DNA of 64,000 nucleotides. Source: Candidatus Formimonas warabiya. GTDB taxonomy: Bacteria; Bacillota; Dehalobacteriia; Dehalobacteriales; Dehalobacteriaceae. The translations under genes and the position numbers were made by a program. The notes under the pieces were generated by a model. It saw nothing but the letters and a program-made list of their open reading frames with translations, did no database searches and had not been told where the DNA came from. The DNA is taken from positions 1,748,903 to 1,812,902 of the forward strand of contig NZ_CP017634.1 in the NCBI RefSeq assembly GCF_002777255.1, written 5' to 3'. Positions 7,874-16,362 of the stretch are shown here, one piece after another. The first letter of the stretch is position 1; each line of letters starts with the position of its first letter.

Positions 7874-9523
7874 CTACCGTTCTGTAGTCGCGCTAATCAC
7901 CTCTTCCGCGGAGGTAAGCCCTTGCCGGAGCTTCAGGATTCCGTCCTCCCGCAGCGTCCGCATCTGATTGCTGATGGCATATTCCCTTAGGGAGTCCGGA
8001 TCCGCTCCTTTGCCCACCAGTCTCTTGAACTCGGTATCCGCAACCAGCAGCTCATAAAGAGCAAGCCTGCCCCGGTATTTCGTGCTCCGGCACTTGGCGC
8101 AGCCGCTGCCGGTATAAAACACTTCCTTTTGCTCCGGATTGAGCCCGAGAATTTTCAGCTCGTCCGGGCCCGGCTCATAAGACCTCTTGCAGTGGGGACA
8201 AAGCCGCCGGACCAGCCGCTGGGCCAGCACCCCATGGATGGTGGAATTAACCAAAAAGGGTTCGCAGCCCATATCGATCAAACGGACCACCGCACTAATG
8301 GCATCATTGGTGTGCAGAGTCGACAAAACCATGTGCCCGGTCAGAGCAGAATGCAGCGCCAGTCTGGCTGTCTCTCCGTCCCTGATTTCTCCCACCATGA
8401 TCACATCGGGATCCTGGCGCAAAATGACCTTCAAGGCGGTCTGAAAAGTGAATTTCTGGTCAATCTGGGTCTGCGTAATCCCCTTGATGTGACGCTCGAT
8501 GGGATCCTCGACGGTCACCAGATTTAAGGTGTCCGTCAGCAAGTGATTCATCGCGGCGTAGAGGGTGGTGGTTTTCCCGCTGCCCGAGGGACCGCAGGTT
8601 AAAAATATGCCGTGGGGGTATTCCAAGATCTGGTGCATGGTAGCCAGCTGGTCCGGCTCGAAGCCCAGGTTTTCCAAATGCTGTAGCTTTTCCTGGGTAG
8701 CCTGGATGCGCAGGCACGCTTTCTCCCCGTAATAGCTGGGCATGATCGATACCCGGGCGGTCACCGGTATCAAATGATCTTCCTCCTGATACTGATAGTG
8801 CAGCCCTCCATCCTGGGGAGCCCGTCTTTCGGCAATATTCATGCCCGACATCACTTTAATGCGGGAAATCACCAAACTGATCATAGACGCCGGGAGCAAT
8901 TCCATCGTTTTTAAAACGCCGTCAATGCGAAACCGGACTTTTAGGCCGTCCGGCTCCGGCTCCAAGTGAATATCGGAGGCCTCCAATGCGATCGCTTTAT
9001 TTAGTATTTGCTCCACCACCCGTACCGTGTCAAGACTTCCCTGGATACTCTCGGAGATGGAGCTTTCCCAGGCCGGGGCTGCGCCGGCTTCTTCCCCGTG
9101 ATAAACATTTTTCAGGGCCTGGGCCAGTTCTTCAGCGGACATCATCGCCACCCGCGGCTGTTTTCCCGTAACACGCCTCAGGTTCTCCCTGATCTGGGGA
9201 GAGAGGGGCCCGCCCGCTGCCACGATCAGCTCGTTTCCTTCCAGTCGTACCGGCACCACATTGATCCTCTTCGCCATATTCTCCGGAACCAGCGCTTTTG
9301 CCTGGGCATCCCCGTTAAAATCAGCCAGGGAAAGATAATCCAGGCCGTAAAACTCGGCCAGGAGGGGATGCAACCGATCCGGGGGAAGGATGCCCTGCCG
9401 CGCCAGCAGCATGGCCAGCTGAGCATCCGCCATGGTTTTTTGATTGTGCCGGATGGTTTTAGCCTGATCCTGGCTTAGGGCTCCCTGCTGGATTAAGAAA
9501 TCTCCCAATCGTTGTTTTACCAT
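7874..9523 (-). CDS. pilB: Type IV pilus assembly ATPase PilB (GspE family)
   Basis: A 549-residue hexameric motor ATPase for pilus extension. It has an N-terminal MshEN/GspE_N domain (1-140), then the secretion ATPase core with Walker A GPSGSGKTTT (311-320), the Asp box near VTVEDPIE, Walker B DPDVIMVGEIRD (371-382), the His box TGHMVLSTLHTND, and a tetracysteine zinc site (C442, C445, C475, C478) typical of PilB and absent from PilT. It acts at the cytoplasmic face with PilC. It is three bases from pilT in a tightly packed operon. Length and motif order fit the family. Confidence 0.95.
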   Translation of the reverse strand: MVKQRLGDFLIQQGALSQDQAKTIRHNQKTMADAQLAMLLARQGILPPDRLHPLLAEFYGLDYLSLADFNGDAQAKALVPENMAKRINVVPVRLEGNELIVAAGGPLSPQIRENLRRVTGKQPRVAMMSAEELAQALKNVYHGEEAGAAPAWESSISESIQGSLDTVRVVEQILNKAIALEASDIHLEPEPDGLKVRFRIDGVLKTMELLPASMISLVISRIKVMSGMNIAERRAPQDGGLHYQYQEEDHLIPVTARVSIMPSYYGEKACLRIQATQEKLQHLENLGFEPDQLATMHQILEYPHGIFLTCGPSGSGKTTTLYAAMNHLLTDTLNLVTVEDPIERHIKGITQTQIDQKFTFQTALKVILRQDPDVIMVGEIRDGETARLALHSALTGHMVLSTLHTNDAISAVVRLIDMGCEPFLVNSTIHGVLAQRLVRRLCPHCKRSYEPGPDELKILGLNPEQKEVFYTGSGCAKCRSTKYRGRLALYELLVADTEFKRLVGKGADPDSLREYAISNQMRTLREDGILKLRQGLTSAEEVISATTER

Positions 9524-9526
9524 CGA

Positions 9527-10666
9527 TTAGTGGCTCCTTCTGGGCAATTTATGTGTATGTAAAGGAACATGCTTTTGGTTTTTTATTTCCTTTTCCGCAC
9601 TGGCCAGACGGTCCTCAATCAAAGTAGCGCTTTTCGCTGATTGCAGGGCCGTGTCCCGGTCAATCAAGCCCGCCTGGTAAAGGTTCACCAAACACTGCTC
9701 CATCGTCTGCATGCCAAGTTTATTTCCTGTTTCAATCGCCATATAAATATGTTCCTGCTTTCCCATCCGGATCAGGTTGCTGATGGCCGGCGTCACCATC
9801 ATCAATTCAGCGGCCAAAACCCGGCCGGGTTTATCCGCCCGTTTCAGCAGCTGCTGGGAAATTACCGCTTTTAGGGATACGGACAGCTGCTGCCGCACCT
9901 GCGCTTGTTCCTCCGGAGGAAAGACGCTGATCATCCGGGTCAGGGAGGAAGTGGCGTCCCGGGAGTGCAGGGTGGAAAACACCAGATGGCCTGTTTCCGC
10001 CGCCATAATCGCGGTCCGGATGGTATCCAGGTCCCGCATTTCCCCTACCAGCAGCACGTCCGGGTCGGCCCGCAGGGCGCCCCGCAAAGCGTCCGAGAAG
10101 GAAGGCACATCGGAATACACCTCCCTCTGGTTGATCAGGCTTTTTTTTCCATAATGCACATATTCGATAGGGTCTTCAATGGTAATGATATTATGGCTGA
10201 AGTTGGTATTGATCAGGTCGATGATGGCGGCCAGGGTGGTTGATTTTCCGCTTCCTGTAGCGCCTGTCACCAGGACCAGGCCCATTTTCAGTTCGGCTAA
10301 ACTGGCCGCCGCCGGAGGGAGTCCTAAAGTATCCATCCCGGGGATGGTATCGGCCAATTTTCGTACGGCCCCCGAAAGCTGCATCTTCTGGTAATAGATA
10401 TGGACGCGGTAGCGGCCGATTTCCGGGAAGCCCACGGCGCAATCCACCGACCGGTGCTCCTCCAGAAACTTCTGCTGCCCCGGGGTGAGCAGCTGAAAAA
10501 GGAGAAACTTTGTTTCCTCCGCGTTCAAAGGGGGAACTTCCAGGGGCACCAAGCCCCCGTTGGTCCTGAGCACAGGCGCGATATCGGTGCCGATGTGAAT
10601 ATCCGAAGAATCCTTTTCATTCGCTTCTCTCAACAACGCTTTGATCGACGTGCGTATGTCATCCAT
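9527..10666 (-). CDS. pilT: Twitching-motility / pilus retraction ATPase PilT
   Basis: A 379-residue secretion ATPase without the PilB zinc site. Walker A GATGSGKST is at 135-143, the Asp box is ITIEDPIEYVH, Walker B DPDVLLVGEMRD is at 201-212, and the His box is TGHLVFSTLHSRDA. The C-terminal helix region LAAELMMVTPAISNLIR matches the PilT AIRNLIRE-type motif needed for retraction. PilT depolymerises pilin and powers retraction, so these pili are probably retractile. It lies between pilB and the PilO-like gene. Confidence 0.94.
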   Translation of the reverse strand: MDDIRTSIKALLREANEKDSSDIHIGTDIAPVLRTNGGLVPLEVPPLNAEETKFLLFQLLTPGQQKFLEEHRSVDCAVGFPEIGRYRVHIYYQKMQLSGAVRKLADTIPGMDTLGLPPAAASLAELKMGLVLVTGATGSGKSTTLAAIIDLINTNFSHNIITIEDPIEYVHYGKKSLINQREVYSDVPSFSDALRGALRADPDVLLVGEMRDLDTIRTAIMAAETGHLVFSTLHSRDATSSLTRMISVFPPEEQAQVRQQLSVSLKAVISQQLLKRADKPGRVLAAELMMVTPAISNLIRMGKQEHIYMAIETGNKLGMQTMEQCLVNLYQAGLIDRDTALQSAKSATLIEDRLASAEKEIKNQKHVPLHTHKLPRRSH

Positions 10667-10679
10667 CGCTTAGTCTCCT

Positions 10680-11363
10680 TTATAGGCTTATTTCCAGCGC
10701 CATTTCAAATTCATCCTTGTTTGGCTCTGCCGACGCACTGCCGTCGGCTTGCTTCTTCTTATCGGCCTGGGCGGCAGAAACCTGCAGCTGATTGATCTGC
10801 ACCAGCCAAAAAGCCTCCGACAAATCTTTCATAAATTGAACTATGCCGGCCTGGCTCCCCGTTAACACCAGGCTGTACTTATCCCAGGGGAAATAATTGG
10901 ATGTGGTCGCAACGGGTTCCGTCTTTTTTTTGCTCGTCTTTGAGGTGGTTTTCTTGGTATCCTCGGCGGCTGCCCCGCCCGCTTCCAGCACCCGTTCCAT
11001 AAACTCCAGTTTTTTCACGCTTAACTCGTTTTTCACAGCCAATTCGTTGAGCAACGCCATGGCCTTGGTAACTGTGGGCTGCTGGTTGGCTTTTTTGGTT
11101 TCCTGAAGATAACTGAGTTCCGACTCCAAGAGCCCTAAGTCCCCAGCCGCTTTTTTCACCCTGGCTTCCACCGGGCCGGGATCAGGCGGCGCACCCAACT
11201 GGGCAATTTCCCCCCGGGTGACGGTAATCTGCTGGCGCAGCTGGGCCAGATCCTTTTTGGCCGGATCATAAATAAAGGAAAGATAGACATAAAAACACAC
11301 CGCCAGCAAAACTGCCCCCAACACGTATACTTCCATTTTTGTCAATTTGCGTCTTTTGATCAC
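10680..11363 (-). CDS. PilO-like pilus alignment protein
   Basis: A 227-residue bitopic protein with a short cytoplasmic N-terminus, one membrane helix (about 12-29, VYVLGAVLLAVCFYVYLSF), a coiled coil (about 33-95) and a ferredoxin-like C-terminal domain interrupted by a low-complexity Lys/Thr stretch (TKKTTSKTSKKK). This layout and its place after the PilM/PilN gene fit PilO, which forms the periplasm-facing alignment complex. Sequence similarity is weak, so the call rests on topology and synteny. Its ATG overlaps the pilM-pilN stop by four bases, indicating translational coupling. Confidence 0.75.
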   Translation of the reverse strand: MIKRRKLTKMEVYVLGAVLLAVCFYVYLSFIYDPAKKDLAQLRQQITVTRGEIAQLGAPPDPGPVEARVKKAAGDLGLLESELSYLQETKKANQQPTVTKAMALLNELAVKNELSVKKLEFMERVLEAGGAAAEDTKKTTSKTSKKKTEPVATTSNYFPWDKYSLVLTGSQAGIVQFMKDLSEAFWLVQINQLQVSAAQADKKKQADGSASAEPNKDEFEMALEISL

Positions 11364-13120
11364 TTGCCTGCCTCCTTCAACGGCAAATCGGCCACCAATT
11401 CCCTGTTCATGACCAGCCTGATCCGGAACACGTATACCTGGATCACCCGGGTCTTGGGCGCGGTCTCCCCGGTATCGTCCAACCCTGTCTCTTCCCCGAT
11501 CACATCCGGCTCCTCAGCGAACTCAGAATCTTCTTCCGGCGGAAGATCTTCCGGGACAATTTCCTCCCCTTCTTCCCCCATAATCACGCCCTCTTCTTCC
11601 CCAATCGTCATTTCCTCTTCCCCAATAATCAGGCCGGAAAAGTTGTCTTCGTACATCTCTTCTCCCGTAAGATCCTCTCCGCTTCCTTCCGGTTCAATTT
11701 TTTCTTTCCGGTCTTCCCGGACAATTTCTTCCACCTTGGCAAATTCCGACCACTCGGGCTGCTGCAAAGCCAGAGCCAGGTCATGCACGGAAGTGCTGCT
11801 CAGGCTCTCGCCGGCAATCAGGTATTGGTCGTCAGTATCCAGAAGCTGAATATTGACAAAATTCAGATCCTCCGGAGCGTCATCTTTCATGGCGGCCAGG
11901 GTGGTATAAAGCAGGCGGTCGTAATCCGGAATACGGTTTTTCAAAAACAGCAGCTTGGTCTTCACAAAAGTTTGTTTTTCATCTAAATCAGCCATTTCTT
12001 TCTCTGCAGTGTCTACCCGGGCAATTGCTGCTTTAATGCTGTCCCGCTCCTGGGTTAAGGTTTTCATTTCTTCCGCGGCGCTTTTAATCTGATATTTAAT
12101 GAACCAGTAATGACCGCCAAAAAACAGGAAGAAGAAAAGCAATATTCCGGCGGGAATCAGATATATTTTATCGCCGTAGCGTTTCACCAGGGGCTGGGCG
12201 TCGCTGATACCGATATTCCGGCTGTTCCAGTTAGGGCACAAGAATTCTCGCAGGGCGGCCCCTACCGCTCCGGAGAATGCGCTCCCGGCCCACTGCTCCC
12301 CCTGAGCGGCCAAAGGAATACTGAGGAGATAGGGCTCCAATCCCAACCGTTCCTGAAGAAAGAGGCGCACGCCTTCCTCCCTTCCGCCGGACCCGGTAAG
12401 CACAAGCTGGCAGTCCTTCGCGTCCAGAGAATCCAAAAATTCATTGATTTCGGAGCCGGACCCTTCATCAGCCCTGGGATCATCCACGAAAGCGGGCAGG
12501 CTCAGGTCCAGCGTACGGTAGTCAGTGATCTTGCCCTTTTCCAGCCAGGCCGCCTTTAAGGCTTCCGGGCCCACGTCCAGGACCAGACGTTTTTTCCCCT
12601 TCTCCCCTTTATGCAGGTAAAGGGCCGCTACAGGAAAACAAACCTCGGCAGGGTAAATCCGCTTCAGTTTCAGACCCATATCCTCCGCCGTCTCCTTCAC
12701 CGCCAGGTAAAAGGACTGGAGACAGCCGGTCACCCAAAAGCTGTCGTAGCCTTCTTCCTCACCCAGACGGCCCTTTTCCCAGCCGTTAAAGGTTTCCTCC
12801 GGCGCATAGCCGGTAAAAGCTTCACTCTCCCGGACCAGCGTTCCCTTTTTCTGAAAGAAGCCGCTTTTTTTCAGCACGGCTTTTTCCATGGGAACCTCGG
12901 TCAGCATCGCCTGAGGGGTCACCAGCACCAGGCTTTGGGGATAATTGGGGATCTGGGCCGTGATCATGGCCAGCTCATTCACACTGGGTGGTTCGTCTAT
13001 TTCCGCCAGGCGCTTTATTTCATAGCAGTGGCTGACGCCGTAGCGACCCAAACCTTTCAAGGTCACTACGGCGCTGCGCATCACCTCGCCGTCAATTTCC
13101 AGGGCAAGTACAGAAAACAT
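11360..13120 (-). CDS. PilM-PilN fusion protein with long acidic insertion
   Basis: A 586-residue fusion. Residues 1-300 resemble the actin-like PilM (LVLDVGPEALKAAWLEKG, LVLTGSGGREEGVRLFL, FSGAVGAAL). One membrane helix lies at about 319-337, followed by a PilN-like coiled coil and ferredoxin-like domain (345-470). Residues 471-555 are an extreme Glu-rich insertion with repeated IGEEE motifs, and a final beta-strand follows (RVIQVYVFRIRLV). PilM and PilN are normally separate proteins linking the cytoplasmic ring to the alignment complex, so fusion fixes their 1:1 ratio. The family call is moderately sure, while the acidic insert is unexplained. Confidence 0.8.
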   Translation of the reverse strand: MFSVLALEIDGEVMRSAVVTLKGLGRYGVSHCYEIKRLAEIDEPPSVNELAMITAQIPNYPQSLVLVTPQAMLTEVPMEKAVLKKSGFFQKKGTLVRESEAFTGYAPEETFNGWEKGRLGEEEGYDSFWVTGCLQSFYLAVKETAEDMGLKLKRIYPAEVCFPVAALYLHKGEKGKKRLVLDVGPEALKAAWLEKGKITDYRTLDLSLPAFVDDPRADEGSGSEINEFLDSLDAKDCQLVLTGSGGREEGVRLFLQERLGLEPYLLSIPLAAQGEQWAGSAFSGAVGAALREFLCPNWNSRNIGISDAQPLVKRYGDKIYLIPAGILLFFFLFFGGHYWFIKYQIKSAAEEMKTLTQERDSIKAAIARVDTAEKEMADLDEKQTFVKTKLLFLKNRIPDYDRLLYTTLAAMKDDAPEDLNFVNIQLLDTDDQYLIAGESLSSTSVHDLALALQQPEWSEFAKVEEIVREDRKEKIEPEGSGEDLTGEEMYEDNFSGLIIGEEEMTIGEEEGVIMGEEGEEIVPEDLPPEEDSEFAEEPDVIGEETGLDDTGETAPKTRVIQVYVFRIRLVMNRELVADLPLKEAGK

Positions 13121-13180
13121 TCCTTCTATCAGCTCCGTTCAGAATGTCATGCTAAGGAAAATCCATGTATGGATGTGCAT

Positions 13181-15067
13181 TTACTTGTTGATGGTAAGGA
13201 TCACCGGCCGGCTTTCATCCTCTCCCGGTGCCAGCCTTCCTTGACCGTCCAGGTATACCCCGGAAAAAGCCATCCTCTTTCCCCTCGGCGGGTTTTCCGG
13301 GTTCTCCGGGTCTAGGGGATACTGCTGCCAGACTTCCGCCAGGCGGTAGCCTGCACATCCGCGTAAAAAAGTCAGGTGATATTGATTATAGAGCTCCGCT
13401 TCTGTGGGATTGCTGTATACTTCCCCGACAACGCTGACCGCTTTTATTTCCTCCAGTCCGTTTCCCGGGTGAAACCGTATGGCCATGTTGTCCCCTGCGC
13501 TGAGTTCCAGCGGTTCTCCCGTATTATTGACCAGCTTGACAAAAAGAGTCATGGTCTCCCGAACGTCCCAGTCGCTGCGCCGGATTTCCACGCCAGGCAG
13601 GTCGTCCCCTGTGTCAAATGCGCCGTCCGGTCCCGCGCTGGTCACAGTCAAAGCCTCGCCCGGATCCTGGTCGGGTATCTCCATGCCCCCGCGAGATACC
13701 AGGAATAGAAAGCGGAAAGGAGTTCCCCAGGCGTCCTTCAGCGTCTCCGCCTTTCCCGTACCGGAGGGGGGGGCAACATAAGGCCCCCGCCAGCCGAAAC
13801 CAATACATCTGGAATCATCCTCGCCAAGCAGCGGATTTTTCCAGGGCTCCAGGGTATACTCCTCCTCCGAGGCGGTGCCGTCCCCATTGTCTATCACTTT
13901 CACTCCCGGCTGTCCCGTCCAAAGTCCCCGGGGCTGGCCCCCCAGGTAAACATCATCCCCCAGGGTGAACTTATCCTCTTCATTCTCTTCATCGACTAAA
14001 TACCAATTGGATTCTCCATTGGATTCCTCTTCGGGTTCCTCTTCAGATTCTTCTTCGGATGCTGCATTGGATTCTTTTTTCCACCGGAAAAGGTCCGGCC
14101 AGGCGCCGTGATCCTGAATATATCCCCCGTACAACGGCCGTCCCGCAGCGTCGTAATACGCGTCTTTCCCCAGCAAGGCCTCACGGATCTTTTCCAGCTG
14201 CTGCTCTGTTTGATCTACCCTGGCATCGTCCGTCCATTCCCGGGGAGAAATTTTCAAAATCACATTATCCCTGTTATGGTCCAAACTTTCATCGTGCGCA
14301 GGCTGGGTGCTTTTCCTGTCCGGTCCTTCGCTGACGATATAGACGGTAACCCCGGCCACCCCCTGCGCGGTATAATTGCCTCCTGCGTTAACATAATAAA
14401 ACGACAGCGCCCGTCCCCAGGCATCGGCCAGCTTCCCCTCCGTCTGCCGCATTTCATACTCCCGGTTCTCCCTTATTTCACTGTCCAGCACCGGGCCGGG
14501 AGTCCAGCGTAACCCCCCCACATTATCGGGAAGCTCATCCTTGGGATCGGAAAGGTATGGACCCCGCCAGCGGTCTCCCAATTCCACCGGCTGCTCGGAA
14601 TTCTCCTGCTGATCGGGATCAGATGCCTTTTTTGACACTACTTTTTTCCACAGTCCCCGGGGCTGCCCCCGGCCCGCGGCAAAGTACTCGTTTTCCGGCA
14701 GCCCAAATTTATTTTCAAAAGCTATTTCAAAAGCCGTACTATTTTCAAAATCCTCCTCATTTAGGCTGACCCATTCCCAGGCTTCAAACACCATATCCCA
14801 GACGGAAGTATACAGTTCGGGAAGAGCGCCCATATCACCCGCATAACCTCCCACAATCCGGTACCCGTTGGCATCGAAAGCATCATGGCCAATCATCGCC
14901 GTACGAATCTCATCCAGCCGGTTCCGCGTATCTTTGACGCGCTGCATCTCTTCCAGCCTGCCCGCGGCCGGAACTGTCATCAGAAGAAACAGGCTCATCA
15001 CGCCCAGCACGATAATGATTTCCAATAGAGTAAAACCTTGATTTGACCAATCCCGCACTCTTGTCAC
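13181..15067 (-). CDS. Large pseudopilin with internally duplicated domain
   Basis: About 628 residues from GTG 15067, chosen because AAAAGGAG lies 10 bases upstream and gives an 11-residue leader ending in Gly. The prepilin peptidase site is QG/FTLLEIIIVLG, followed by a hydrophobic helix. The globular part contains two related copies at about residues 50-278 and 290-500. Each has I(R/r)xA(M/L)xGxDA, a GGY..D.GA.P motif, GQPRGLW, WRGPY and a DAWG.. strand, as in GspG-like pseudopilins. An acidic linker (SEEESEEEPEEES) sits in copy 2, and a C-terminal tail of about 125 residues follows. It is probably a minor pilin or tip adhesin, far larger than normal pilins. Confidence 0.82.
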   Translation of the reverse strand: MTRVRDWSNQGFTLLEIIIVLGVMSLFLLMTVPAAGRLEEMQRVKDTRNRLDEIRTAMIGHDAFDANGYRIVGGYAGDMGALPELYTSVWDMVFEAWEWVSLNEEDFENSTAFEIAFENKFGLPENEYFAAGRGQPRGLWKKVVSKKASDPDQQENSEQPVELGDRWRGPYLSDPKDELPDNVGGLRWTPGPVLDSEIRENREYEMRQTEGKLADAWGRALSFYYVNAGGNYTAQGVAGVTVYIVSEGPDRKSTQPAHDESLDHNRDNVILKISPREWTDDARVDQTEQQLEKIREALLGKDAYYDAAGRPLYGGYIQDHGAWPDLFRWKKESNAASEEESEEEPEEESNGESNWYLVDEENEEDKFTLGDDVYLGGQPRGLWTGQPGVKVIDNGDGTASEEEYTLEPWKNPLLGEDDSRCIGFGWRGPYVAPPSGTGKAETLKDAWGTPFRFLFLVSRGGMEIPDQDPGEALTVTSAGPDGAFDTGDDLPGVEIRRSDWDVRETMTLFVKLVNNTGEPLELSAGDNMAIRFHPGNGLEEIKAVSVVGEVYSNPTEAELYNQYHLTFLRGCAGYRLAEVWQQYPLDPENPENPPRGKRMAFSGVYLDGQGRLAPGEDESRPVILTINK

Positions 15068-15271
15068 GACCGTCTTGCTCCTTTTCTGTAATCTGTTAAT
15101 AGTTATTTTTCCCAGATAGTATATTTTTTCCAAAACGATATATTCGCCTAATATTAGCAAAATCCTTGTGCAAAAACATTAATTATGATATAATTAATTT
15201 TTTTAACATTGTATTAGCATTTCTCTATTATATTTAACAATTGTTGAATTGATTTAACAATCATGAAAAAC

Positions 15272-15335
15272 ATTTTCCCCACCCTGGCACGGGGAGCCGG
15301 GGTGGGGAAAATAGGAAGGGATTTCTTCCTTCCTA
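15272..15335 (-). terminator. Two stacked hairpins downstream of the pilin gene
   Basis: Reading on the minus strand, TTTTCCCCACCCC pairs with GGGTGGGGAAAA and is followed by TGTTTTT, an intrinsic terminator or attenuator (15272-15311). Just before it, AGGAAGG/CCTTCCT forms a smaller hairpin (15312-15335). They occupy the 310-base gap between the pilin and the large pseudopilin. They may let the pilin be made in excess over downstream machinery. The rest of the gap (15068-15271) is AT-rich with no gene seen. Confidence 0.7.
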
Positions 15336-15379
15336 TCCGGACGCTTTCCGCCTATTAAACTGGGACACTTCAAGCAGCC

Positions 15380-16330
15380 TTATTCGTTGGTATCCTCGAT
15401 ATTCCAGTTTCCTGTCAGCTCGGTGGGATACATATGGCCTTCGGGGCTCAGCACCAGGAACTGGTGGGACTGCTGCGCCTCGCCCACATTCACCGTAGTG
15501 GCTTCACCGGTATCGATTTCTCTTACATCAAGCGTGGTGGCGGCGACTCCCTCCCGGTCCACGGTAGCTTGCAGCCTGGGCAGTACCAGCATATAGTTGT
15601 TGTAAGCATACTGGTTGTTGGCTCCGCTCTCGGGGCTGACGGCGGTATTCTGGAGCTGGCCGCTGGTGACCAGTTCGTTTTCTTTGCCCAATCCGAGCAC
15701 GATACGATAGGACAAGTCAGGATCGAGAATGTGCTGATCTGTCACCAAACTTGTATCCCAGTTGTCTCCCGTATCGGCGCCAGCGGCGACCATCAGCACG
15801 GCGACGCCGTCCGCCACCTCAACTTCTTCCAGATAGCTGCCCTCAGGGGTAAGGCCTTCGCCATTGTAATCCGCGTCCACTTGATTGGTCATGTTCCAGT
15901 TGCGTACGCGGGTGATGCCCAGATTTCTCAATTCCGTGACTTCCGTACCGCTCAGGTAGTGAATTTTAAGCGGCACCAGGGACTCGTCGTCATTGCCAAA
16001 AACAGAATTAAGCGCCTCTTTGCCGTTTGTGGCGTCTCCGTCGCTTACGCCCGGAACGTTATATTCGCCCTCAGCGGTGCGGATCACGAGGTTGGTCAGG
16101 TCGTTGGGCAAGCGGCCGGTCTTCTCGTTAAAGGTGGAGGTGGTGGTGGCAATTCTCTGCATATTGGTATCGTCGGTATTTTTGGTGGCGCCCGCAACTA
16201 CACCGGCCAGCCGGGGAGCGATCATGGCCACGAGGAAGCCCATAATTGCGATGACGACGATCAGTTCAAGCAACGTAAAACCTTTGGAATCCTTCAGGAT
16301 TCTTCTGCATTTCTGCATCAGCTTATTCAC
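15380..16330 (-). CDS. Type IV pilin / GspG-like prepilin
   Basis: About 316 residues from GTG 16330, placed 10 bases after AAGGAG; an upstream in-frame GTG (16339) is too close to it. The basic leader MNKLMQKCRRILKDSKG precedes the type III signal cleavage site KG/FTLLELIVVIAIMGFL with Glu at +5. The hydrophobic helix is followed by a globular domain with the GspG-like feature GRLPNDLTNLVI. It is long for a pilin. Given its position and the strong downstream hairpin it is probably the major or a principal pilin processed by the prepilin peptidase at 19805. Confidence 0.9.
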   Translation of the reverse strand: MNKLMQKCRRILKDSKGFTLLELIVVIAIMGFLVAMIAPRLAGVVAGATKNTDDTNMQRIATTTSTFNEKTGRLPNDLTNLVIRTAEGEYNVPGVSDGDATNGKEALNSVFGNDDESLVPLKIHYLSGTEVTELRNLGITRVRNWNMTNQVDADYNGEGLTPEGSYLEEVEVADGVAVLMVAAGADTGDNWDTSLVTDQHILDPDLSYRIVLGLGKENELVTSGQLQNTAVSPESGANNQYAYNNYMLVLPRLQATVDREGVAATTLDVREIDTGEATTVNVGEAQQSHQFLVLSPEGHMYPTELTGNWNIEDTNE

Positions 16331-16362
16331 AAGTCTCACTCTCCTTTTTTCTTAAAAATTAA

